From Thermoplasmata archaeon (lineage in GTDB: Archaea > Thermoplasmatota > E2 > DHVEG-1), in contig JAUWGL010000050.1 in assembly GCA_030606465.1 (NCBI GenBank), positions 1 through 6,549 of the forward strand: DNA of 6,549 nt, given 5' to 3'. Shown here piece by piece: positions 1 through 5,391 of this stretch (position 1 is its first letter; each line of letters begins with the position of its first letter). The translations under genes and the position numbers were made by a program. Under the pieces are notes generated by a model. That model saw only the letters and a program-made list of their open reading frames with translations. It did no database searches and was not told the origin of the DNA.

Positions 1-2
1 AT

Positions 3-50
3 TTGAAGAAGGCCTATATTTATCGGCATTTAACGAAGTTGTTATTATAA
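3..50 (+). CDS. Possible 3' end of a plus-strand gene (partial)
   Basis: One frame is open from the left edge and ends with TAA at 48-50, reading LKKAYIYRHLTKLLL. The basic, leucine-rich tail is plausible as a protein C-terminus, and the stop would lie two bases from the stop of the convergent synthetase gene, a common tail-to-tail arrangement. Fifteen codons are too few to identify a family. A second plus frame is also open and runs to 88, overlapping the synthetase. Nothing decides between a real gene end and chance, so this is tentative. Confidence 0.2.
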   Translation: MKKAYIYRHLTKLLL

Positions 51-52
51 TA

Positions 53-1987
53 TTAGATTGCGTTTTTTATTTCATCTACGGCATTTAGATTCTCTACTGA
101 TGACATATCACTAACATCCTCACCTAGATATGTGGCTTTAATAATCCTCCGCACAATCTTAGCAGATCTTGTCTTAGGCAGATCACCTACAAACTTGACT
201 TCACGTGGTTTCAATGTTTTCCCCATTATTTTTACGACTTGACCTTTAAGTTCTTCCCTCAAAGATTCATTTGGTTTATAACCCGGTTTTAAAACAACAA
301 AACAAACAATATCCTCACCCTTTATCTCATCAGGAACACCAATTGTTGCAGCCTCAGATACAGCAGAATGTTCCATAAGTGCAGCTTCTATTTCAGCAGG
401 ACCTGTTCGCCTTCCAGCTATTTTTATTGTATCATCACTCCGGCCATGAAGAGACCAAAAACCGTCTTCATCAACAATTGCCCAATCACCATGATACCAA
501 ATATTAGGCCACTTTGACCAATAGGTCTCAATATATCTATCTGGTTCATTCCAAAAACCACGGGTCATTGATGGAGCAGGCTTTTTAGCTACAAGATGTC
601 CCATTTTCCCTCGTAATGGTTTACCATTATCATCGAAAACATCAATATCCATACCAAGACCTGGACCACGGAGCGTACACGGTTTAAGTGCAGTAATTGG
701 AAGCGGAGATAAGAAACATCCTACAATTTCTGTCCCACCTGAAATATTAATAATTGGAATTCTTTTCCCACCGATTTTTTCAAAAAACCAGTGCCATGAA
801 TCAGGATCCCAAGGTTCACCAGTAGAACCAAGAAATCTTAACGAACTTAGATCATGTTTGGTAGCCCATTCATCACCATATGTCATAAGTAGGCGAATAG
901 CAGTTGGTGAAATACCAAATGTTGTAATTTTATGTTTCTCAACAAGTTCCCATAGTCTATCTGGATTAGGATAATTTGGAGCGCCTTCAAAAACCACGAT
1001 ATTTCCACCAAAGTGTTGAACGCCAATAATCATCCATGGCCCCATCATCCAACCAATATCTGTTAACCAGAAAAACACATCATTTTCTTTGACATCAAAA
1101 TAATATCCAAGTTCTTTTGCAATTTGAGCAAGAGCACCACCATGGGTATGAACAGTTCCCTTAGGTTTTCCTGTTGTCCCTGATGAGAATATTATCATCG
1201 CATAATCCTCGGAATCCATCTGTGTTGTTTCACATTCATCTGATTGTTTAGAAACAATCTCTTCCCACCAGATATCCCTGCCGTTTTTCCATGGGATTTC
1301 TATTCCAAGTCGTTTATAGACAACAACATGTTCTAAAGAAGATACAGTATCAAGTGCTTTATCAGCTTCTTTTTTGATTTCTACTGTTTTACCTCGCCTG
1401 GCAGAACCATCAGCAGTAAGAAGAACTTTAGCCCCCGCAATATCTAACCGAGAGGCAAGAGCATGCCCACCAAAACCAGAGAATATTGGGATGCTTATAG
1501 CCCCGATTTTTATTGCTGCCAAGAATCCGATGACAATTTCAGGCAGCATTGGCATATAAATAGCAACTCGATTACCCCTTTTTACACCAAGTTCTTTTAA
1601 AGCATTTGCAAACTTGTTAACCTCTTTATACAACTCAAAATAGGTTAATTTTCGGACATCTCCCTTTTCATTTTCCCAAGTAATAGCAATATTGTTTTTT
1701 TTATCTGATTTAGCATGTTTATCAAGACAATTATGAACAATGTTGATTTTACCTCCAACAAACCATTTAGTCCACTGAATCCCCTTTGAATCATCAAGAA
1801 CTTTGTCATATGGATGGAACCATTCAATATCAAGATCTTTCATCACTGCATCCCAGAACCATTCAATGTCATCAGTTGACCTTTTTATTAATTCATCATA
1901 ATCTTTGATATCATGTTTTCTCATGAATCTTGTAATGTTAGCTTTTTCTACATAGTCATCTGTTGGTTTCCAAACAATTTCATTCAT
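53..1987 (-). CDS. AMP-forming acyl-CoA synthetase, acetyl-CoA synthetase family
   Basis: Cytoplasmic enzyme that joins a carboxylic acid to CoA through an acyl-adenylate, using ATP. From the ATG at 1987 it has 644 residues, normal for the acetyl-CoA synthetase (Acs) family. The N-terminal ~90 residues resemble the Acs N-terminal domain. The phosphate loop SSGTTGKPKG is at 268-277, the SGGTE motif at 416-420, YHGD ends at D501, the hinge GRSDD has its Asp at 518, and the C-terminal catalytic lysine in KTRSAKIVRR is K610. All adenylation and thioesterification residues are therefore present. Acetate-specific enzymes have a Trp (W414 in Salmonella Acs) where this protein has G417, which opens the acyl pocket; propionate, butyrate, branched-chain or hydroxy acids are likelier substrates (inference). 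An in-frame TTG at 2032 and ATG at 2011 exist upstream, but the only ribosome-site-like sequence serves 1987. The gene diverges from the ferredoxin. Class is certain, substrate unknown. Confidence 0.93.
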   Translation of the reverse strand: MNEIVWKPTDDYVEKANITRFMRKHDIKDYDELIKRSTDDIEWFWDAVMKDLDIEWFHPYDKVLDDSKGIQWTKWFVGGKINIVHNCLDKHAKSDKKNNIAITWENEKGDVRKLTYFELYKEVNKFANALKELGVKRGNRVAIYMPMLPEIVIGFLAAIKIGAISIPIFSGFGGHALASRLDIAGAKVLLTADGSARRGKTVEIKKEADKALDTVSSLEHVVVYKRLGIEIPWKNGRDIWWEEIVSKQSDECETTQMDSEDYAMIIFSSGTTGKPKGTVHTHGGALAQIAKELGYYFDVKENDVFFWLTDIGWMMGPWMIIGVQHFGGNIVVFEGAPNYPNPDRLWELVEKHKITTFGISPTAIRLLMTYGDEWATKHDLSSLRFLGSTGEPWDPDSWHWFFEKIGGKRIPIINISGGTEIVGCFLSPLPITALKPCTLRGPGLGMDIDVFDDNGKPLRGKMGHLVAKKPAPSMTRGFWNEPDRYIETYWSKWPNIWYHGDWAIVDEDGFWSLHGRSDDTIKIAGRRTGPAEIEAALMEHSAVSEAATIGVPDEIKGEDIVCFVVLKPGYKPNESLREELKGQVVKIMGKTLKPREVKFVGDLPKTRSAKIVRRIIKATYLGEDVSDMSSVENLNAVDEIKNAI

Positions 1988-1994
1988 TTTATGT

Positions 1995-2002
1995 AATCCC
2001 CC
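1995..2002 (-). promoter_or_regulatory. Candidate ribosome binding site for the acyl-CoA synthetase
   Basis: On the minus strand GGGGGATT lies 7 to 14 bases before the ATG at 1987. It is an imperfect match to the archaeal GGAGGTGAT signal. It supports 1987 as the start over the in-frame TTG at 2032 and ATG at 2011, which would put this G-run inside the coding region. Confidence 0.45.
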
Positions 2003-2005
2003 GGT

Positions 2006-2017
2006 TTTCATATGAAA
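2006..2017. promoter_or_regulatory. Perfect 12-bp palindrome TTTCATATGAAA, possible operator
   Basis: TTTCATATGAAA is its own reverse complement. On the minus strand it lies between the candidate TATA element (2023-2030) and the predicted transcript start of the synthetase gene near 2000. A homodimeric repressor bound there would block initiation, which is a usual archaeal repression geometry. That is inference from position only; AT-rich short palindromes also arise by chance. Confidence 0.3.
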
Positions 2018-2022
2018 CAGTT

Positions 2023-2030
2023 GTATATTC
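2023..2030 (-). promoter_or_regulatory. Candidate TATA box for the acyl-CoA synthetase
   Basis: The minus strand reads GAATATAC here. A start of transcription about 25 bases downstream falls near 2000, a short leader before the ATG at 1987. The flanking upstream sequence is T-rich rather than the usual purine-rich BRE, so the match is only moderate. Confidence 0.35.
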
Positions 2031-2064
2031 AAAAAAGCTTCGAAAAAAAATCTAAAAAAGAAAC

Positions 2065-2072
2065 TCTAAATA
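2065..2072 (+). promoter_or_regulatory. Candidate TATA box for the ferredoxin-GNAT-DUF2156 cluster
   Basis: TCTAAATA is preceded by the purine-rich AAAAAAGAAAC, which resembles a TFB recognition element followed by a TATA box. Transcription would begin around 2093-2096, giving a leader of roughly 25 bases that contains the GGAGGT ribosome site at 2105-2110. Confidence 0.45.
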
Positions 2073-2104
2073 GTGTTATCGATTTATGGTATCAAATTTA
2101 ACTT

Positions 2105-2110
2105 GGAGGT
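2105..2110 (+). promoter_or_regulatory. Ribosome binding site GGAGGT of the ferredoxin gene
   Basis: GGAGGT, a full match to the core archaeal Shine-Dalgarno signal, lies ten bases before the ATG at 2121 and fixes that start. It is the strongest ribosome site in the window, suggesting high translation of the ferredoxin. Confidence 0.75.
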
Positions 2111-2120
2111 TTAGAAATAT

Positions 2121-2330
2121 ATGAAAAAAGACTTTGAAGAAGGCGATATAAAAATAACAGTTGACTATGACAAATGTATCGGTGCAGGCGACTGTGTAAC
2201 TGCTTGCCCTGTGGAAATATTTGAAGTGGTTGATGGCAAGGCAATTTGTAAAAACGTTGGAGAATGCATTGAATGCTGTGCATGCGTAAATGCTTGCCCA
2301 CGTGAAGCAATTGAGCATAGTTCTTGTTAA
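2121..2330 (+). CDS. Small dicluster ferredoxin, probably [3Fe-4S][4Fe-4S] type
   Basis: A 69-residue soluble electron carrier of the bacterial-type two-cluster ferredoxin fold. Motif I is C19-x2-A22-x2-C25-x3-C29-P, so the usual second cysteine is Ala. Motif II is complete: C49-x2-C52-x2-C55-x3-C59-P. In this fold cluster I uses the first three positions of motif I plus the last Cys of motif II, so losing one ligand predicts a [3Fe-4S] cluster I and a normal [4Fe-4S] cluster II held by C49, C52, C55 and C29. This recalls 7-Fe ferredoxins of Sulfolobus and Thermoplasma, but the long N-terminal extension with zinc-binding His residues is absent. Extra cysteines C43, C53 and C69 could serve otherwise. 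First gene of a plus-strand cluster, diverging from the synthetase; its redox partner is not shown by context. Confidence 0.92.
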   Translation: MKKDFEEGDIKITVDYDKCIGAGDCVTACPVEIFEVVDGKAICKNVGECIECCACVNACPREAIEHSSC

Positions 2331-2352
2331 TCATTTTTAATACTTTGATAAG

Positions 2353-2784
2353 ATGAATAAAATTAACATAGAAATTTCAATTAAATTTGTAGATTCGTGG
2401 CCAAAAGATGAAATTGTAGAATTATACAAAGCAGGATTATGGTGGAAAGATACGTACGATCCTTCTGGAATTGACTCTTTAATAGAAGGAAGTTTTGCTT
2501 TTGCTGTTGTAGTGGATAAAAAATCAGGAAAAGCAATTGGCATGGGTCGCATAATATCTGACGGAATTTCTGATGCATATATACAAGATTTAGTCATTTT
2601 ACCAGAATATCGTGGCCAAGGAATTGGAAAACAACTGCTCACAGCTCTTTTAGAACGTTGTTCATCACAAGGTATACTTTGGATAGGGCTTATTGCAGAG
2701 CCAGACCAAGATGGTTTTTATTCCAGACTTGGGTTTAAACAAATGGAAAAATATGTTCCAATGAAATACGAAAAAGAGGACTAA
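2353..2784 (+). CDS. GNAT family N-acetyltransferase
   Basis: A 143-residue single-domain GNAT protein, predicted to move an acyl group (normally acetyl) from CoA to an amine. The CoA pyrophosphate-binding motif A is clear: strand DLVILPEY at 79-86, then the loop R87-G-Q-G-I-G92 and a following helix. Near the C-terminus, FYSRLGF (122-128) is the usual GNAT motif B and puts Y123 where many members keep their general acid. There is no signal peptide or membrane segment, so it is cytoplasmic. The start lies 22 bases after the ferredoxin stop with no strong ribosome site, so it is probably read from the ferredoxin transcript. It ends one base before the DUF2156 gene, whose protein is itself expected to be GNAT-like; a joint function is suggested. 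Acceptor unknown; it could modify a small molecule or a protein N-terminus or lysine. Confidence 0.88.
   Translation: MNKINIEISIKFVDSWPKDEIVELYKAGLWWKDTYDPSGIDSLIEGSFAFAVVVDKKSGKAIGMGRIISDGISDAYIQDLVILPEYRGQGIGKQLLTALLERCSSQGILWIGLIAEPDQDGFYSRLGFKQMEKYVPMKYEKED
2776..2780 (+). promoter_or_regulatory. Ribosome binding site GAGGA of the DUF2156 gene, inside the GNAT 3' end
   Basis: GAGGA lies within the last codons of the GNAT gene, five bases before the ATG at 2786. With only one base between the GNAT stop and this start, it points to coupled translation of the two genes. Confidence 0.55.
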
Positions 2785-2785
2785 A

Positions 2786-3688
2786 ATGCTTTCAATTGAT
2801 GATTTTAAATCAGTTACTTTAGAAGATAAAAAAATATTTGATAAACACTACGAAAAATATCCACCTATTCATAGTGATAATGTATTTACAACAATCATTA
2901 GCTGGATGAATTACTCAAATTATCATTATACTGCAATTGGCAATAACCTGATAATATATTCAAAAATAAATGGTCAGATAAGATTTAGACCTCCATCTGG
3001 TAAACGAAAAAAAGATGTTTTTGATCAAGTAATTAAACTTGCACAAAAACAAGATTCAGATTATCCGTTTGGTGTCATTGATTTGGAAACAAAAAAATGG
3101 TTAGAAAAAAACTATCAAAAATTAGTTTTTGAAGAACACCAAGAGTACTTTGATTATGTTTATCTATCTTCTGATCTCGCTGATCTATCAGGATCTAACT
3201 ATAGTAAGATACGTAACCGTCTTAATAAATTCAGTAGAGATTACTCGTATTCAACAGAAAAAATTTCATCTGAAAACATGGAAGATGTGAGAAAATTTCT
3301 TGACCGGTGGTGTCTTTGGAAAGATTGTGAATCAGATCCACTGCTTGAAAATGAGAGAAAAGCAATAATGTATTCTATGTCTCACTTTTTTGACCTTGGA
3401 TTATCTGGTCTTGTTATCCGTCTAGATGATAACATCGAGGCACTAGCAGTTTATGAGGAGATGAATCCAGATACAGCAATTATACACTATGAAAAAGCCT
3501 CTCCAGATTACGATGGTATATACAAAGCTATCAATCAAGAGACTGCAAAAAAACTTCAAAATAATTATAAATTCATTAACAGAGAATCAGACATGGGTTT
3601 ACCTGGTTTAAGAAAGGCAAAAATGTCATATCGCCCTAATCATATGGTAGAAGTTTTTCATGTAGACAAGAAGAACATATTGATTTAG
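2786..3688 (+). CDS. DUF2156 family protein (GNAT-like fold, function unknown)
   Basis: A 300-residue soluble protein. It has the hallmarks of the DUF2156 family, related to the C-terminal domain of phosphatidylglycerol lysyltransferase: a segment NYSKIRNRLNKF at about 138-149, aromatic and acidic residues with IHYEKA centred on E236 followed by DGIYKAINQE, and a strong terminal block NRESDMGLPGLRKAKMSY from N265 to Y282. The family is expected to adopt a doubled GNAT-like fold like FemX/MprF aminoacyl transferases (family knowledge, from memory). No transmembrane helices are present, so it is not a full MprF-type lipid flippase/synthase. Where many members read KRN, this protein reads IRN (142-144). 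Tight coupling to the upstream GNAT gene suggests both act on one substrate or pathway, but nothing shown tells which. It might transfer an amino acid from tRNA or an acyl group from CoA; that is unresolved. Confidence 0.8.
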   Translation: MLSIDDFKSVTLEDKKIFDKHYEKYPPIHSDNVFTTIISWMNYSNYHYTAIGNNLIIYSKINGQIRFRPPSGKRKKDVFDQVIKLAQKQDSDYPFGVIDLETKKWLEKNYQKLVFEEHQEYFDYVYLSSDLADLSGSNYSKIRNRLNKFSRDYSYSTEKISSENMEDVRKFLDRWCLWKDCESDPLLENERKAIMYSMSHFFDLGLSGLVIRLDDNIEALAVYEEMNPDTAIIHYEKASPDYDGIYKAINQETAKKLQNNYKFINRESDMGLPGLRKAKMSYRPNHMVEVFHVDKKNILI

Positions 3689-3695
3689 AGCCTGC

Positions 3696-3709
3696 TTTCC
3701 TCTTTTATT
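3696..3709 (+). terminator. Possible T-rich transcription terminator after the DUF2156 gene
   Basis: A pyrimidine stretch TTTCCTCTTTTATT begins eight bases after the DUF2156 stop. Archaeal polymerase ends transcripts at T-rich runs on the coding strand, and the run lies between two convergent genes, overlapping the last codons of the regulator. No hairpin is apparent. The interruption by C residues makes it weak. Confidence 0.3.
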
Positions 3710-4040
3710 CTCCATTGCATGAATTACAAACGAGTGAAAACGTATCTTTAGATCTTAATATTTTACAAATCCTGCATGTTTCTGGTATAACATTATCATT
3801 TCCATTATTAATGATCCGCTCTGCGGATATCTTGATCTCCATAAGAATGTCTTTATCTGTAATTTCTAAATTACCGCGTTTTCTAGAAACATATTGACAG
3901 ATCGCAGCTGGTGTAACGCCTAATTTTTCTGCTGTTTCTTTCTGCGACAATCCAAAGTTGTTAATCATACTTTCAGCGATTCCTCTTCTAATAACTGGTA
4001 ATCCATTCCACATCATGTATTCGCAGGTTGTCCGTTTCAT
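3705..4040 (-). CDS. Archaeal HTH transcriptional regulator with C-terminal Cys pairs
   Basis: A 111-residue protein resembling archaeal predicted transcriptional regulators of the COG2522 kind. An XRE-like helix-turn-helix occupies about residues 29-53: SQKETAEKLG as the second helix and TPAAICQYVS as the recognition helix, followed by the basic RKRGN. After a linker helix the tail carries two Cys pairs, C89-x2-C92 and C105-x2-C108, a spacing fit for a zinc knuckle or, less likely, an iron-sulfur or thiol sensor. C6 and C48 are further cysteines. It is probably a dimeric DNA-binding protein. The ATG at 4040 is chosen because a TATATATA box lies about 26 bases upstream, which would give a leaderless transcript; there is no ribosome site. 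It is divergent from the acyl-CoA dehydrogenase at 4234 and convergent with the DUF2156 gene. Control of itself and the dehydrogenase is plausible but inferred from position only. Confidence 0.82.
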   Translation of the reverse strand: MKRTTCEYMMWNGLPVIRRGIAESMINNFGLSQKETAEKLGVTPAAICQYVSRKRGNLEITDKDILMEIKISAERIINNGNDNVIPETCRICKILRSKDTFSLVCNSCNGE

Positions 4041-4062
4041 GTACAGATGAATAAATCTTTTC

Positions 4063-4070
4063 TATATATA
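4063..4070 (-). promoter_or_regulatory. TATA box of the HTH regulator (leaderless geometry)
   Basis: TATATATA, the best TATA match in the window, is centred about 26 bases before the A of the ATG at 4040. Archaeal transcription normally starts some 22 to 27 bases from the box, so the transcript would begin at or within a few bases of the start codon. The sequence reads the same on both strands; minus is assigned because of the downstream gene. Confidence 0.6.
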
Positions 4071-4195
4071 ATTAACGATTGTTTATAGTATTTGTTACAT
4101 CTGTTGCGAATAGTCCATATATGCCAAATTTTAAACACTTTTATTCTGAGTTTGTTTCATAAAAATTCCAAATAATCAATACGTTGACCTAAAGG

Positions 4196-4203
4196 TTTTA
4201 TAC
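4196..4203 (+). promoter_or_regulatory. Candidate TATA box of the acyl-CoA dehydrogenase gene
   Basis: TTTTATAC is preceded by CCTAAAGG, an acceptable purine-rich TFB element. The predicted transcript start, near 4225, falls inside the ribosome site at 4224-4230, which is uncomfortably close, so either initiation is a little earlier or another element is used. The alternative TTATTATAT at 4207-4215 would be even closer. Confidence 0.35.
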
Positions 4204-4223
4204 CATTATTATATCACGAGTGT

Positions 4224-4230
4224 GGTGGTC
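4224..4230 (+). promoter_or_regulatory. Ribosome binding site GGTGGTC of the acyl-CoA dehydrogenase gene
   Basis: GGTGGTC differs by one base from GGTGATC, complementary to the archaeal 16S rRNA tail. It lies three bases before the ATG at 4234 and supports that start, which also gives the standard N-terminus of the family. Confidence 0.6.
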
Positions 4231-4233
4231 TAA

Positions 4234-5373
4234 ATGGATTTCAATCTAACTTCTGAGCAGAAACTATTTCAAAAAACTATTAGAGAATTTTGCAATAAAG
4301 AAATAAAACCAATTGCTGGAAAAATTGATAAAGAAGAATACTTTCCAAAGGATCTCTATAAAAAAATGGGTAGAATGGGTCTTATGGGTATGACTGTTCC
4401 TCAGAAGTATGGTGGAGCGGGTATTGATAAAGTTAGTTATATGATTGCCCTTGAGGAGATCTCTCGTGTTTGCGGATCAACTGGTATCACTGTTGAAGCT
4501 CATAACAGTCTTGGTGTTGGTCATATCTATGAGAAGGGATCTGAAGAACAACGTAAAAAATACCTTCCTAAACTTACAAATGGGGAAGAAATTGCTGCAT
4601 GGGCATTAACTGAACCTAATGCCGGTTCTGATGCTTCTGCTATTCAAACCACTGCTGCTCTTGACGGCAACGAATGGGTTCTAAATGGAACAAAACAATT
4701 TATAACTAGTGGAGACGTCGCATGGATTACTACTGTGATGGCAAAAACAGATAAGGAAAAAGGAGCCAAGGGGATTAGCGCGTTTATAGTAGAAAGAGAC
4801 ACACCAGGTTTTAAAATAGGTCAGCTGGAGGACAAACTTGGCCTACGGGGTAGTCATACAGCTGAACTTATTTTTGAGGATTGTCGTGTTCCAAAAGAAA
4901 ATCTCCTTGATAAACAGGATATGGGTTTTGTTGGTGCTATGAACATCCTCGATCGGGGTCGTACAGCTATTGGCGCAATGTCTGTTGGTATTGCTTGTGG
5001 TGCTCTCGAGGACTGTATTGAATATGCTCAGCAACGTCAGCAGTTTGGACGTCCAATTAGTAAATTCCAAGCTATTCAATGGAAGATAGCTAATATGGCT
5101 ACAGAAATTGAAGCAGCGCGTTTGCTTGTTTATCAAGCTGCGTTTTTAGAAGATCAAAATGTTCGGTTTACTAAAGAGGCTTCTATGGCTAAGTTGTTTG
5201 CATCAGAGATGGCTATGCGTGCTACAAGAAACGCGATTCAGGTTTTTGGTGGTTATGGTTATACACGAGATTATCCACTTGAAAGATATTTCAGAGATAT
5301 CAAACTCTGTGAAATAGGCGAAGGAACATCCGAGGTTCAAAGAATGGTTATAGCTAGGCAGTTGGGTTTGTAA
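4234..5373 (+). CDS. Acyl-CoA dehydrogenase, short-chain (butyryl-CoA) type
   Basis: A complete 379-residue flavoenzyme, the usual length. It oxidises an acyl-CoA to the trans-2-enoyl-CoA with FAD and passes electrons normally to electron-transfer flavoprotein; it is cytoplasmic. The N-terminal helical domain begins MDFNLTSEQK. The middle beta domain has the FAD/substrate signature WALTEPNAGSD (123-133) and QFITSG (155-160). The C-terminal helical domain has QRQQFGRP (R268 on), then GGYGYTRDYPLERYFRD, and the catalytic base E363 in GEGTSEVQ, the position used by short- and medium-chain and butyryl-CoA dehydrogenases, not the displaced Glu of isovaleryl/long-chain enzymes. Butyryl-, isobutyryl- or 2-methylbutyryl-CoA are plausible substrates. 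Codons such as GGT, GCT and CGT are commoner here than in the neighbouring DUF2156 gene, hinting at stronger expression. It diverges from the HTH regulator and is convergent with a second dehydrogenase. No ETF genes accompany it. Confidence 0.95.
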   Translation: MDFNLTSEQKLFQKTIREFCNKEIKPIAGKIDKEEYFPKDLYKKMGRMGLMGMTVPQKYGGAGIDKVSYMIALEEISRVCGSTGITVEAHNSLGVGHIYEKGSEEQRKKYLPKLTNGEEIAAWALTEPNAGSDASAIQTTAALDGNEWVLNGTKQFITSGDVAWITTVMAKTDKEKGAKGISAFIVERDTPGFKIGQLEDKLGLRGSHTAELIFEDCRVPKENLLDKQDMGFVGAMNILDRGRTAIGAMSVGIACGALEDCIEYAQQRQQFGRPISKFQAIQWKIANMATEIEAARLLVYQAAFLEDQNVRFTKEASMAKLFASEMAMRATRNAIQVFGGYGYTRDYPLERYFRDIKLCEIGEGTSEVQRMVIARQLGL

Positions 5374-5375
5374 AT

Positions 5376-5383
5376 AAAAAAAA
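5376..5383 (-). terminator. Oligo(T) terminator of the second acyl-CoA dehydrogenase gene
   Basis: Eight consecutive A on the plus strand give TTTTTTTT on the minus strand, beginning eight bases after the stop of the minus-strand gene. A T-run of this length just past a stop codon is the normal archaeal intrinsic termination signal. The 18-base gap between the two convergent dehydrogenase genes contains little else. Confidence 0.5.
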
Positions 5384-5391
5384 CAGCATAG

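Larger units (their letters stand above)
4041..4233. other. Divergent intergenic region between regulator and acyl-CoA dehydrogenase
   Basis: These 193 bases are about three-quarters A+T and contain no coding frame worth calling. The left part carries the regulator's TATA box (4063-4070) and the right part the dehydrogenase's candidate TATA box (4196-4203) and ribosome site. The middle holds CATATATG (4116-4123), a short palindrome, and GTTTCAT at 4154-4160, the same seven bases that form the minus-strand half of the palindrome before the synthetase gene. No hairpin, riboswitch-like fold or small RNA is evident by eye. Confidence 0.6.

Noticed and set aside
2076..2334. Two overlapping minus-strand open frames of about 80 codons opposite the ferredoxin
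   Set aside because: They are the reverse complement of a clear ferredoxin gene with a strong ribosome site; the Cys-rich plus frame explains the region and the minus frames show no family features.
2337..2642. Minus-strand open frame of 101 codons opposite the GNAT gene
   Set aside because: The plus strand encodes an obvious GNAT motif A and B; the minus frame shows no recognisable motif or start signal.
2786..3688. Reading the DUF2156 gene as a full phosphatidylglycerol lysyltransferase (MprF)
   Set aside because: The protein has no transmembrane segments and only the cytosolic-domain type of fold, so a lipid-modifying role cannot be claimed.
4116..4123. Palindrome CATATATG in the regulator/dehydrogenase intergenic region
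   Set aside because: Eight bases made mostly of alternating A/T are expected by chance in DNA of this composition, and it is not placed at either predicted promoter.
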